Shown here piece by piece: positions 46,901 to 55,783 of a stretch of 64,000 bases of DNA. The stretch is from assembly GCA_944391855.1 (NCBI GenBank), contig CALXVB010000004.1, positions 1-64,000 of the forward strand. The letters run 5' to 3'. A program made the position numbers and the translations under genes. Numbering within the stretch: the first letter of the stretch is position 1; each line of letters starts with the position of its first letter. Origin of the DNA: an uncultured Clostridia bacterium. GTDB taxonomy: Bacteria; Bacillota; Clostridia; TANB77; CAG-508. The notes beneath the pieces are model-generated. The model made no database searches. It saw only the letters and a program-made list of their open reading frames with translations, and had not been told where the DNA came from.

Positions 46901-47024
46901 TTTTCTATTCCTCTCTTTTTGTAATTTTACACAATGGTTCCTTTATTATTTTCATTTGCTATCATCTATTAAATTGCATAAATATAATAACACAAATTTT
47001 ATTTTATTACAAATGAATAATAAT

Positions 47025-48098
47025 CTACATTATTAAATTATCAAATACAAATTGTTCTTGCATTCTCTTTAATGATTGCTTAATTGTTCTCGCTCTAATT
47101 TCTCCAATTCCATCAACTTCATCTAATTGTGGAATATCTGCCGCCAAAATATGTTGAAAAGATTTGAAAGATTTTACCAAGTTTTCAACAATAGTACTTG
47201 GCATTCTTGGTATTTTGCTTAAAATTCTATAACCTCTAGTATAAACACCAACCTCATCATAATTATCAAAATCTTCATATCCTAGAAGATTAGCTATTTT
47301 CTCTGGTTTTATAAGGTTTTCATATACAATTGTTTTTAACTCTTGCAATATTTTATCAGCACTTCGTTTCTTTCCAGGTGCAATATAATCTTTTATTAGC
47401 AAAAGTTCTTCTTTCTCTAAATCTCCAACAGTTTCGTCAAGTTGCATTTCTAGAAGTCTTCCCTCTTCTCCAAGTTCATCTATAGCCTTATCTACCTCTT
47501 GTACTATCTTCATTACAAGTTCAGCTCTTTGAATTGCAGTAATCACATTTTCAAGTGTTACTATATCATTAAACTCATATTCATTAAGTACAGTTATCTT
47601 ATTGTCAAAAACTTTTTTATACTTTTCTACAATTTGCAGAGCTTGATTTGCCTTTGATATAACGTCTGCTGAATTTCTTAAAACATATCTCTCATTTCCC
47701 CTAAAAAGAGTTATTATGCCCCTTCTTTGAGAAATGCTAATTACTAAAGATCCGGTTTGTTTTGCAGTACGCTCTGCTGTTCTATGTCTTGTACCAGTCT
47801 CATTAGTATAAATTTCTGGAGATGGTATAAGTTGAGTATTAGCATACAAAATTTTCTTAAAATCCGAACTTAATATAATTGCGCCATCCATTTTTGCAAG
47901 TTCATATAATTTTGCTGGGCTAAAATCAACGTCTAATTTAAATCCCCCATCAACTAGTTTTAAAACAGACTCATTATCTGCTACTGCTATTAGGGCACCT
48001 GTTTTAGCATTTAATATATTCTCTAAACCATTTCTTATAGCGGTACCAGGTGCTATCAATTTCAAAACTTCTGCAATACCATCTGCCAACTCACTCAC
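47025..48098 (-). CDS. disA: DNA integrity scanning diadenylate cyclase DisA
   Basis: DisA makes c-di-AMP and responds to branched DNA. The DAC domain (1-140) has MDGAIILSSD and GTRHRTAERTAKQTG; a helical linker (about 140-290) and a C-terminal HhH DNA-binding region (DIPQLDEVDGIGEIRARTIK) follow. Start directly after a REP-like repeat; SD GGAGTG. radA lies upstream, a frequent Firmicute pair. It is the second diadenylate cyclase within 3 kb. Confidence 0.95.
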   Translation of the reverse strand: MSELADGIAEVLKLIAPGTAIRNGLENILNAKTGALIAVADNESVLKLVDGGFKLDVDFSPAKLYELAKMDGAIILSSDFKKILYANTQLIPSPEIYTNETGTRHRTAERTAKQTGSLVISISQRRGIITLFRGNERYVLRNSADVISKANQALQIVEKYKKVFDNKITVLNEYEFNDIVTLENVITAIQRAELVMKIVQEVDKAIDELGEEGRLLEMQLDETVGDLEKEELLLIKDYIAPGKKRSADKILQELKTIVYENLIKPEKIANLLGYEDFDNYDEVGVYTRGYRILSKIPRMPSTIVENLVKSFKSFQHILAADIPQLDEVDGIGEIRARTIKQSLKRMQEQFVFDNLIM

Positions 48099-48101
48099 TC
48101 C

Positions 48102-48195
48102 TTTGTCACTTTAGTGCCTGTCACCAAACTGCCACTTTTGTCACTTTTGGGGACAGGTCTATTTCCGACAAAGTTGTCGGATTTAGGGACAGGTC
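48102..48195 (+). repeat. REP-like repeats: family A copy 3 fused to family B copy 2
   Basis: 48102-48160 is a family A unit (TAGTGCCTGTCACC...GGACAGGT). It runs directly into a family B unit (48152-48195) with TTCCGACA and TGTCGGA as inner palindrome and GGGACAGGTCT at the end. It fills most of the radA-disA gap. Confidence 0.8.
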
Positions 48196-48202
48196 TATAT
48201 AT

Positions 48203-49573
48203 TTATTTTAATTGTAAAGCTTTTATTGCTTCGTTTATATTCCTAACCCCTATTATATCTAATTTATACGTTTCTTTCAATAGTTTTTTATTACTTTCTG
48301 GTATAATACATTTTTTAAATCCTAACTTTTCCGCTTCTTTTATTCTTTTTTCTATCATATTAACAGCTCTTACTTCTCCTGTAAGTCCTACTTCTCCTAT
48401 TGCTACCACGTCCTGTGGTATACTTATATTCTTATAACTTGAAGTGCATGCAAGTATCACACCCAGGTCTACAGCAGGCTCTGCCAATTTTATACCACTT
48501 ACCACATTTAGATAAACATCTTGTCCTCCTAAGTTTACTCCTGCTTTCTTTTCTACCACAGCGATTAGTACTGCTAACCTATTATAATCTATTCCATTTG
48601 CGGTTCTCTTTGGTATTCCAAACACACTAGGAGTAGTAAGCGCCTGTAGTTCTACTAAAAGAGGTCTTGTTCCTTCCATGCTGTCCACAATTACAGAACC
48701 TGCTGGATTGTCATTTCTTTCTGAAATAAGTATTGAGGATGGATTTGTAATTTCTACCATTCCTTCATTTTTCATTTCAAACATTCCTATTTCATTAGTT
48801 GAACCAAATCTATTTTTTACACTTCTTAATATCCTGTATGAAAAATATCTTTCTCCTTCGATATATAACACCGTATCTACCATGTGTTCTAGCACTCTTG
48901 GACCTGCAATATTTCCGTCCTTCGTAACATGTCCTATTATAATTGTAGTTATTCCATTATCTTTGCACATTCTCATAATTCTTGCTGTTATTTCTCTAAC
49001 TTGACTAACAGTTCCAGCTGCTGAAGTAATCTCTTCTGAATACATTGTTTGTATAGAATCTATAATCACAAGTTTCGGATTTATTGAAATTATCGCATCT
49101 TGAATATTGTCAATGTTAGTCTCTCCTAAAAACATTAAATCATCATTATTTATATTTAGTCTATCTGCTCTAATCTTAACCTGCTCTGCCGACTCTTCAC
49201 CTGAAATATATAGGACCTTTCCTTCTCCTTTGACTTTATCGCAAAGCTGTAAAATAAGTGTAGATTTACCAATTCCAGGCTCTCCTCCAACTAGCACAAG
49301 AGAACCTTTAACTAAACCTCCACCTAAAACTCTGTCTAATTCACCTATTCCAGTACTTGTTCTAGCAGTCTCTATACCTTCTACATCTTTTAACTTACGA
49401 GGAATACTCCTCTCTTTGTCTAAACTACTCTTTCCTCCCGCAGTGTTTGAAGTATTCACTATCTTTTCTTCATAAAAACTATTCCACTCATTACATGCAG
49501 GACATTTTCCCAGCCATTTAGCTGATTCATATCCACAACTACTACACACAAAAATTGTCTTTGCCTTCGCCAT
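48203..49573 (-). CDS. radA: DNA repair protein RadA
   Basis: A branch-migration ATPase in recombinational repair. A C4 zinc finger (CSSCGYESAKWLGKCPAC), Walker A GGEPGIGKST (about 96-105), the RadA-specific KNRFGSTNE motif and a Lon-like C-terminal domain (about 275-456) are all present. 456 residues is the normal length. Upstream is the RAYT transposase element, which ends about 20 bp before the radA start. Confidence 0.96.
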   Translation of the reverse strand: MAKAKTIFVCSSCGYESAKWLGKCPACNEWNSFYEEKIVNTSNTAGGKSSLDKERSIPRKLKDVEGIETARTSTGIGELDRVLGGGLVKGSLVLVGGEPGIGKSTLILQLCDKVKGEGKVLYISGEESAEQVKIRADRLNINNDDLMFLGETNIDNIQDAIISINPKLVIIDSIQTMYSEEITSAAGTVSQVREITARIMRMCKDNGITTIIIGHVTKDGNIAGPRVLEHMVDTVLYIEGERYFSYRILRSVKNRFGSTNEIGMFEMKNEGMVEITNPSSILISERNDNPAGSVIVDSMEGTRPLLVELQALTTPSVFGIPKRTANGIDYNRLAVLIAVVEKKAGVNLGGQDVYLNVVSGIKLAEPAVDLGVILACTSSYKNISIPQDVVAIGEVGLTGEVRAVNMIEKRIKEAEKLGFKKCIIPESNKKLLKETYKLDIIGVRNINEAIKALQLK

Positions 49574-49579
49574 AACTTA

Positions 49580-50440
49580 TTACATACTCCTCCTTGTCAC
49601 TTTGGTGCCTGTCACCGAGCTGCCATTCTTGTCACCTTTTGGGACAGGTTCAATATTTTTCTCTACTATTCTCATAACTGTTCTTTTGCTGATACCAAGT
49701 ATTCTAGCTATTTGAGCTATTTCAATTCCTTCAATTTGTGATATTTTATAAATATATTTATTTCTAATTGCTGTATTAAATGATAATATTTCTAATAGAT
49801 TTTCTACATGAATAAATTCTTTTATATATGTTATTGCCTCTTCGTCAGTTAATTCACCTTTCACTTCTAGCTCTATTTTAAAATATTCTCTATTGTCCAC
49901 TTTTTTATTATATGTAATAAACTGATTTAGTGCTTTTTCTTTATGTTCATCAAATAAACTCAAAATAAATTCTGTATCTGTTATATTTATGTTTCCCGCT
50001 TCTATATAATCTTTATAACTACTCCATTTATAATTTTCTAAATTACTGATTTGAGCTTTACATGGATTGTTATGTATATAGCTTATAAGATTAAATAAAT
50101 ACTTTTCATCATTGACACTGATACTCTTATATCTATCTTGAAACAAATGGCCTACTCTATCATATTTGTTATTAAAATATTTAGCATAAGAGCTACATAA
50201 TTTATGCATGATTTTAGAAATATTATCATTTTGATCATATATTACAATATGTACATGATTTGACATTAGCACAAAAAGATATAATTTATATTTATATTCT
50301 TCTTTTGTATTTTTAATTAGATTTATTAATTTTTCTCTATCATTCTCACACAAAAAAATATCTTGTTTGTTATTACCTCTAATAATAATATGATATGTCT
50401 TTGTTAATGTTTTTAGGTTCTTTCTTGATACTCGGGGCAT
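49580..50440 (-). CDS. REP-associated tyrosine transposase (RAYT, Y1/IS200-like)
   Basis: The Y1 transposase domain (about 8-140) shows the paired His motif SNHVHIVI and the region near YKSISVNDEKYLFNLISYIHNNP, where the catalytic Tyr is expected. A helix-turn-helix-like segment is near the C-terminus (IEIAQIARILGISKRTVMRI). RAYTs cleave and move REP hairpins. The last 20 or so codons are read from the flanking family A repeat. The start lacks a strong upstream promoter in view. Confidence 0.9.
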   Translation of the reverse strand: MPRVSRKNLKTLTKTYHIIIRGNNKQDIFLCENDREKLINLIKNTKEEYKYKLYLFVLMSNHVHIVIYDQNDNISKIMHKLCSSYAKYFNNKYDRVGHLFQDRYKSISVNDEKYLFNLISYIHNNPCKAQISNLENYKWSSYKDYIEAGNINITDTEFILSLFDEHKEKALNQFITYNKKVDNREYFKIELEVKGELTDEEAITYIKEFIHVENLLEILSFNTAIRNKYIYKISQIEGIEIAQIARILGISKRTVMRIVEKNIEPVPKGDKNGSSVTGTKVTRRSM

Positions 50441-50661
50441 AATATTTTCTCCTCTCTTTTTATTTACCCCCTATGTATGACATTAATCAAATTCTTCTAA
50501 AATAGATTTCACATTAAAAATATAGCATATTTTTAATTAATATGCTATATTTTTCACTAAATATTTACAAATTTTGTTAATATTTTTTCATGTTTATTTC
50601 TCACACCTGTCCCAAAAGGTGACAAGAGTGGCAGCTTGGTGACAGGCACTAAAGTGACAAG
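49593..50661. mobile_element. RAYT element with inverted family A REPs at both ends
   Basis: The transposase gene is framed by two inverted, nearly identical repeats of about 57 bp: 49593-49650 and 50605-50661, each reading CTTGTCACTTT(G/A)GTGCC from the outside. The right repeat supplies the stop codon of the GH15 gene. The same repeat unit occurs alone at 11942, 28181 and 48102. Confidence 0.8.
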
Positions 50662-52586
50662 ATGAACATTGCGTGTGACCATGCTAGTCCTATTACCCAG
50701 TTTGGCTGCATTGTGTGGTTATCTATTTGTTCTCCTAAAAAGCCATGCTTGTTACTGCTATTTACTATAAAATCTATGCATTCTTGTGCTTTTTTCTTTT
50801 CTCCTATTTCTTTGTAATACATTGCCATCCATAATGTTGATATTGCCCATGGACTATTTCCTTCTCTGTAATGGTCTCCTTCGAATCTTAAGTATCCTCC
50901 AGTATATGTCCTAAGTGTCATGTTTATTTTTTCTACTGTATTTGTTACTCTCTTTTCTTTTGGTTTATACATTTTAAATGGTACTACCGTTCCTAATATG
51001 CTTATGTCTGTTATTTCGTCTTCTGCATTCCTTTTTAGTGTTTTTGTATTTTCATTATACATATTTGTATTTACATATTTTTCTATTTCTTTTTTATAGA
51101 ATTCTAATTTTTTGCTTAATTTATTTATGCTTTCTAGTTTTAGTCTATTTTTTTCTTCATATTCTGGTTTAAATACTTCATACATTTCTTCTATCGAATT
51201 AAATGCCGCATATATGCTTGCAAGTGAGTAGAGACTCACCCCCTCATGCATTTCCCATAAATCGTAACTTACTGGAAGTTTGTTTCTATCTTCTGTATGA
51301 TATGTTTTTTCTATTTCGTTTTTTACTATATCGCTATCATCATGTAATCCTAAAATATTGTCCATATATATGCATAAAAATTTTACTGCGTTTTCGCACA
51401 TTTTTAATACTTCTTTTAGGAATTTTTTATCTTTTGACTCTTTATAATGCTCACATGCGCCATATACTACTCCTGCTGTTTCGTCTATTTGATATCCCCA
51501 ACAAGGTGCTAAACGTCCATCTGTATAAAATCTCTGTTCCCACATTCCATTTCTGCTTTGTGTATTTTTGCAAAATACTTTATAGAATTTTTCTGTTTCT
51601 TTGTTCATATTTAGCCTATCAAATGCTCTTGTTATAAATACTGCATCGCGTGGCCAACAGTAACCATACCTACCACATTGAGTTAAATTTTCATCTACTT
51701 CTACTGCTGCTGCTACTCCTCCTGTTTCTTTATTTGTTAATAGCGGAAATAGAAGTATGCTTCTTTTATATACCTTATTAAACTTTTTGTTATATTCACT
51801 ACTTTCTTCTTTTAGCTCTATGTTGATATGCTCTTTTACATATTTTTTCCAATATTTTTGCACTGTATTTTGTTCTGCTTCTGCATCTTGTTTTCTAATA
51901 TTTTCAATGTTTTTCCACATTTCTTCTGGATTTACTTTGTCATTTTCCACTATATATAAATATATATCAAGTTCTTTAGTTTCTCCTGGTTTAATTACAC
52001 CTAACTCATAATTAATGCTGGAATCAGAGCTCATACCTATATAATCTTTGTCTTGTATTACTCCACTTCCTATGTTATTATCCGTATCATTTAGTTGATG
52101 CGCATTTATATGCCTTTTTGAGAACATGCATAATGTATTATTATGGCTATATTGCATTAATACATTGTTTTCTATTTTTGAACCTACCATATTGTTTGGA
52201 TTTGATAATAGTTTTGAGTGTACTAAAAAATTTACATTTAAATCAATAATATTATTATTCTTAAAGATATACCTTTTTATTAAAACACTATTTTTATTTG
52301 AAACGAAATCCACTTGTTTAATTCCTAAATTAAAATATGTATTTTCTATTTCTGTATTTAACACATTAGTATCTTCTGTATAGTATTGATTATATCTATT
52401 ATTTTGGTCTTCATGTAAATATATTATACAAGAGTCATTTATTTTGACTCCTGTATGAAAAAAATCCAAAAATTGCTTAAAATCAGGTGTATTGTACATT
52501 AATCTTAACATTTCCCCATGATATGTAAAACTTGCAGTTATATCTTTTCCTCCAATTATAGCATCATTAAAATACTTATTTTTCAT
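50649..52586 (-). CDS. GH15 glucoamylase-like glycoside hydrolase
   Basis: An N-terminal beta-rich domain (1-250) precedes the (alpha/alpha)6 barrel. CGRYGYCWPRDAVF is the typical sugar-binding segment. SYDLWEMHEG carries the probable catalytic acid, and KHGFLGEQID the second Glu. Such enzymes remove glucose from alpha-glucans or hydrolyse trehalose. I prefer ATG 52586, with GGGAGAG upstream, over 52604. The last codons (TTG TCA CTT TAG) belong to the RAYT repeat, so the native C-terminus was probably altered by the insertion. Confidence 0.85.
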   Translation of the reverse strand: MKNKYFNDAIIGGKDITASFTYHGEMLRLMYNTPDFKQFLDFFHTGVKINDSCIIYLHEDQNNRYNQYYTEDTNVLNTEIENTYFNLGIKQVDFVSNKNSVLIKRYIFKNNNIIDLNVNFLVHSKLLSNPNNMVGSKIENNVLMQYSHNNTLCMFSKRHINAHQLNDTDNNIGSGVIQDKDYIGMSSDSSINYELGVIKPGETKELDIYLYIVENDKVNPEEMWKNIENIRKQDAEAEQNTVQKYWKKYVKEHINIELKEESSEYNKKFNKVYKRSILLFPLLTNKETGGVAAAVEVDENLTQCGRYGYCWPRDAVFITRAFDRLNMNKETEKFYKVFCKNTQSRNGMWEQRFYTDGRLAPCWGYQIDETAGVVYGACEHYKESKDKKFLKEVLKMCENAVKFLCIYMDNILGLHDDSDIVKNEIEKTYHTEDRNKLPVSYDLWEMHEGVSLYSLASIYAAFNSIEEMYEVFKPEYEEKNRLKLESINKLSKKLEFYKKEIEKYVNTNMYNENTKTLKRNAEDEITDISILGTVVPFKMYKPKEKRVTNTVEKINMTLRTYTGGYLRFEGDHYREGNSPWAISTLWMAMYYKEIGEKKKAQECIDFIVNSSNKHGFLGEQIDNHTMQPNWVIGLAWSHAMFILSL

Positions 52587-52610
52587 CTGTTTTTTCTCTC
52601 CCATTTTAAG

Positions 52611-54261
52611 TTATTTGTTTTCAACTATTTTTACTATTTGAGACTCTAATTCTTTTAGTCTCTCTTTAATTCTAACTATGTCTGCATCAGTACTATCTTT
52701 TTGCAAATATTCTTCTTTAACTATAGTAGACATATCTTCTAATTCTTCTTTTAGAGTATTCATTCTTTCTAATACTTCTAATCTTAAATATCTTTCTCTT
52801 GCTTTGTCCTCTGTCTTTCCTACCATTTCTATGTCTTTTCCTAGTTCATATGTCTCACCATAGTCAGGTATTGTTATTGGTATATTAGTGTTTTCCTCCA
52901 ATTTTTGTTTTAAAACTACTTGTCCTTCTGGCTCTCCATGTACTAAAAAGATATGTTTTGGTGGATATGTAAATGAATATACAAAGTTCATAAGCCATTC
53001 TTGGTCTGCATGTCCAGAATAACCCTCTATATATTCTATTCTAGCATTTACAGCTATTTCTTCACCAAATATTTTTACTTTTTTCTCTCCATCTACTAAT
53101 TTTCTTCCAAGTGTTCCTGGTGCTTGGTAACCAACAAAAAGAATTGTACTATTTGGATCCCATAAGTGATGTTTTAGGTGATGCTTTATTCTTCCTACTT
53201 CACACATACCACTTGCAGATATTATTATTGAAGATTCTTCACTTGCATTAAGTGCTTTTGATTCATCTGCTGTTCTAGTAAATTTTAGTCCAGAAAACTC
53301 TAATGGATTATCTCCTTCGTTTATTATTTTTTGAGTTTCTTCATTAAATAAATTCATATTTTCCTTAAATACTTCTGTTGCAGATATTGCAAGTGGACTG
53401 TCCACATATACAGGAATGCTCATTAATTTCTTGTATTTTTTGTAGAATTCTTCATCATGTTTTACCTCTTTTATTCTATTTAATTCATATAGTATTTCTT
53501 GTGTTCTACCAACTGCAAATGATGGTATAACTACTGTTCCACCTTTTTCTAATGTTTCGTATACCACATTTAAGAAAATTTCTGCTTTATCGTCATTTCT
53601 CATATGAAGTCTATTTCCATAAGTAGATTCCATTACTAAATAGTCTGCTTCGCTTATCATTGTTGGCGGTGATAAAAGTGGAATATCATTATTTCCCAAA
53701 TCTCCTGTGAATACGATTTTCTTTGTTTCGCCATTTTCTGTAATCCATACTTCAATAATGCTTGAGCCTAGCATGTGTCCTGCATCATTGAATCTTGCTT
53801 TTATATTTTCATCTATGTCAACTATTTCATCATATTGCACTGGTCTAAATATTTCTAATGATTTAGCTGCATCCTCTGCTGTGTATAATGGTGGAAGTGG
53901 GTCTTCTCCCTTTCTTTCTCTTTTTCTATTTTTCCATTCTACTTCCATTTCTTGTATATGTCCGGCTATCTGGAAGCATAATAGAGCACAAATCACATGT
54001 AGCCTTTGTTGCTATAACTTGGTTTCTATATCCTTCATTATATAGTTTTGGTATTCTTCCAGCGTGATCTATATGTGCGTGTGTAAGTAATACAAAATCT
54101 ATTTCATCTACATTAAATAAAAATGGTGCTTCGTTTTCAAATTCGTCAGATGCTGAACCTTGGTACATTCCACAATCTACTAAAAATTTCTTTCCTGCAC
54201 CTTCTACTAAAAAATTTGAGCCCGTTACTGTTTTTGTAGCACCCAAAAAAGTTACTTTCAT
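52611..54261 (-). CDS. Beta-CASP metallo-beta-lactamase ribonuclease-like protein, with a +1 CGGA site
   Basis: An MBL-fold nuclease of the YSH1/CPSF type. Metal motif THAHIDHAGR lies near residues 67-76; downstream come FNDAGHMLGSS, VMESTYGNR, SFAVGRTQEILYEL and IISASGMCEVGRI of the beta-CASP domain and GYSGHADQEWL. The zero frame breaks at CGGA 53961-53964 (minus strand). Reading it as one Gly gives MLPDS-G-HIQEMEVEW and an uninterrupted 549-residue protein. ATG 54261 has SD GGAGG. Confidence 0.85.
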
Positions 54262-54272
54262 AAATTCCTCCT

Positions 54273-55763
54273 TCATATAAATAGCTTTATTTTTTTCTTT
54301 ATTTTTACTGTATCTTTCTTAATTTTTAATGAGCTTTCTATAATAGTATCATCATAGTATTCTACATATAGTTCTTTATTTTCATACTTACATTGCATAT
54401 TTAAATTTTGTAAATATATCATTTTCATATCAAATATTTCTTTTAAAATTTGATATGTTAATTCTGCATCTTCTGAAAAAACATCCCATATTTTAAGTTC
54501 CTGTGCTTTTTTTATTATTAGTTTTATTACTTCTTCAAATTTTCCTTTTAGAGCTTCTATATCTTTTATATATTTTTCATCATTTATTGGAATATATCTG
54601 TAATATCTTATTTTATATATTAAGCTAATTAACTTTTCTTTATTTTCTTCATTTATTTTATCTATTCCTGCCTGTAGTTGATTTAAAAACTCTTCTGCCA
54701 GATGAATTAAGACACTCGTTTGGTCTAATTCTACTATTTCTTCTAAAAATTTTACTTCATCTTCTAACTTGCTCTTTTGTTCTACAAATTCTTTTGGTAA
54801 TATAATTTTATTGCATTCGTCTATTTTTTCTATTAGACCTATTCTTTCTTTGTCTAATATTCCTACCAGATAACTTACACTAAATATTTTTTCTTTATTT
54901 GGTAATTTTTCATTTCGTGCATAATATTCCTTTTTTAATAGCTCATTATTATTTAGTATTTTATCAATTCTTTCTATTTCTTTAGTATATTCCTTCTTTT
55001 CACTTGTTATTTGATTTATAAAGGTCTTTTTGTCATTAAATAACTCTAGTCTTTCTTCTTTTTCTTTCTTTATTTTTTCAAATTTTTCTTTATATTCTAT
55101 ATCGTTTGATTCTTGCATGTATTTCTTTATTGCTATTTTTGATGCTAAATTAAATATTTTCTTTTGCTTTTTACTATTAATGCTTTTTCTACCATTTACT
55201 AATAGCATAGTTTCATATACATAATTGTATTCTATATCCTTTATTTCCTTTTTATCTATATCCCATGACCATCCATTAAAATCCCTTATTACTTCTATGT
55301 TTGAATCAATTTCTCCTGATTTTAGTAATGTAAATAATGGTTTTTCTATATATTCATAAGGTAACTCCTGTAAATTTGGAGATATGTCTATATTAAATAT
55401 TGCATTTAATAATACTAGCTCATTTTGAAAGCAAATTATCTCTCCATTTTTACTATCTACCCTAAATAGTATGTTATTTTTTTCTAGTTCTTCTGCTTCC
55501 TGAGTTCCTTTTTTTACTAAGAATATCTTTAAACATTTTTCTTTAATTATTCTTAATAAATTTTCTATATATTCTTTTTTAGATGGCACTTCTACTTTTA
55601 CTGTTTCATAATCTTTATATGCATTTTCTATTTTATATAACATGCTTAATAAAAGATTTTTTACGTCATAGGAAAATAACTTGTTTTCTAAAATTTTTTC
55701 TAATTCATTATTATAATCTTTTATATTTATATTAAATTTAGATAAAATTTTATTTTTTTCCAT
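54273..55763 (-). CDS. Hypothetical coiled-coil protein (496 aa)
   Basis: No family is recognised. It is Lys/Glu-rich and mostly helical with long coiled-coil stretches (about 215-300 and 325-360), no signal peptide and no membrane segment. A central part (FRVDSKNGEIICFQNELVLL, DFNGWSWDIDKKEIK) looks globular. It ends 12 bp before the MBL gene start and follows ftsK by about 20 bp, so it is probably cotranscribed with both. Confidence 0.6.
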   Translation of the reverse strand: MEKNKILSKFNINIKDYNNELEKILENKLFSYDVKNLLLSMLYKIENAYKDYETVKVEVPSKKEYIENLLRIIKEKCLKIFLVKKGTQEAEELEKNNILFRVDSKNGEIICFQNELVLLNAIFNIDISPNLQELPYEYIEKPLFTLLKSGEIDSNIEVIRDFNGWSWDIDKKEIKDIEYNYVYETMLLVNGRKSINSKKQKKIFNLASKIAIKKYMQESNDIEYKEKFEKIKKEKEERLELFNDKKTFINQITSEKKEYTKEIERIDKILNNNELLKKEYYARNEKLPNKEKIFSVSYLVGILDKERIGLIEKIDECNKIILPKEFVEQKSKLEDEVKFLEEIVELDQTSVLIHLAEEFLNQLQAGIDKINEENKEKLISLIYKIRYYRYIPINDEKYIKDIEALKGKFEEVIKLIIKKAQELKIWDVFSEDAELTYQILKEIFDMKMIYLQNLNMQCKYENKELYVEYYDDTIIESSLKIKKDTVKIKKKIKLFI

Positions 55764-55783
55764 ATTAATCCTCTTTAGTAATT

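Noticed and set aside
38793..54261. Plain sequencing or assembly errors behind all frameshifts
   Set aside because: Random insertion errors should not all place a C exactly before an in-frame GGA codon. Natural C-GGA sequences (ATC GGA at 5097, AGC GGA at 15356, TGC GGA at 24369) are intact, so the context is not error-prone in general. It cannot be fully excluded without reads.
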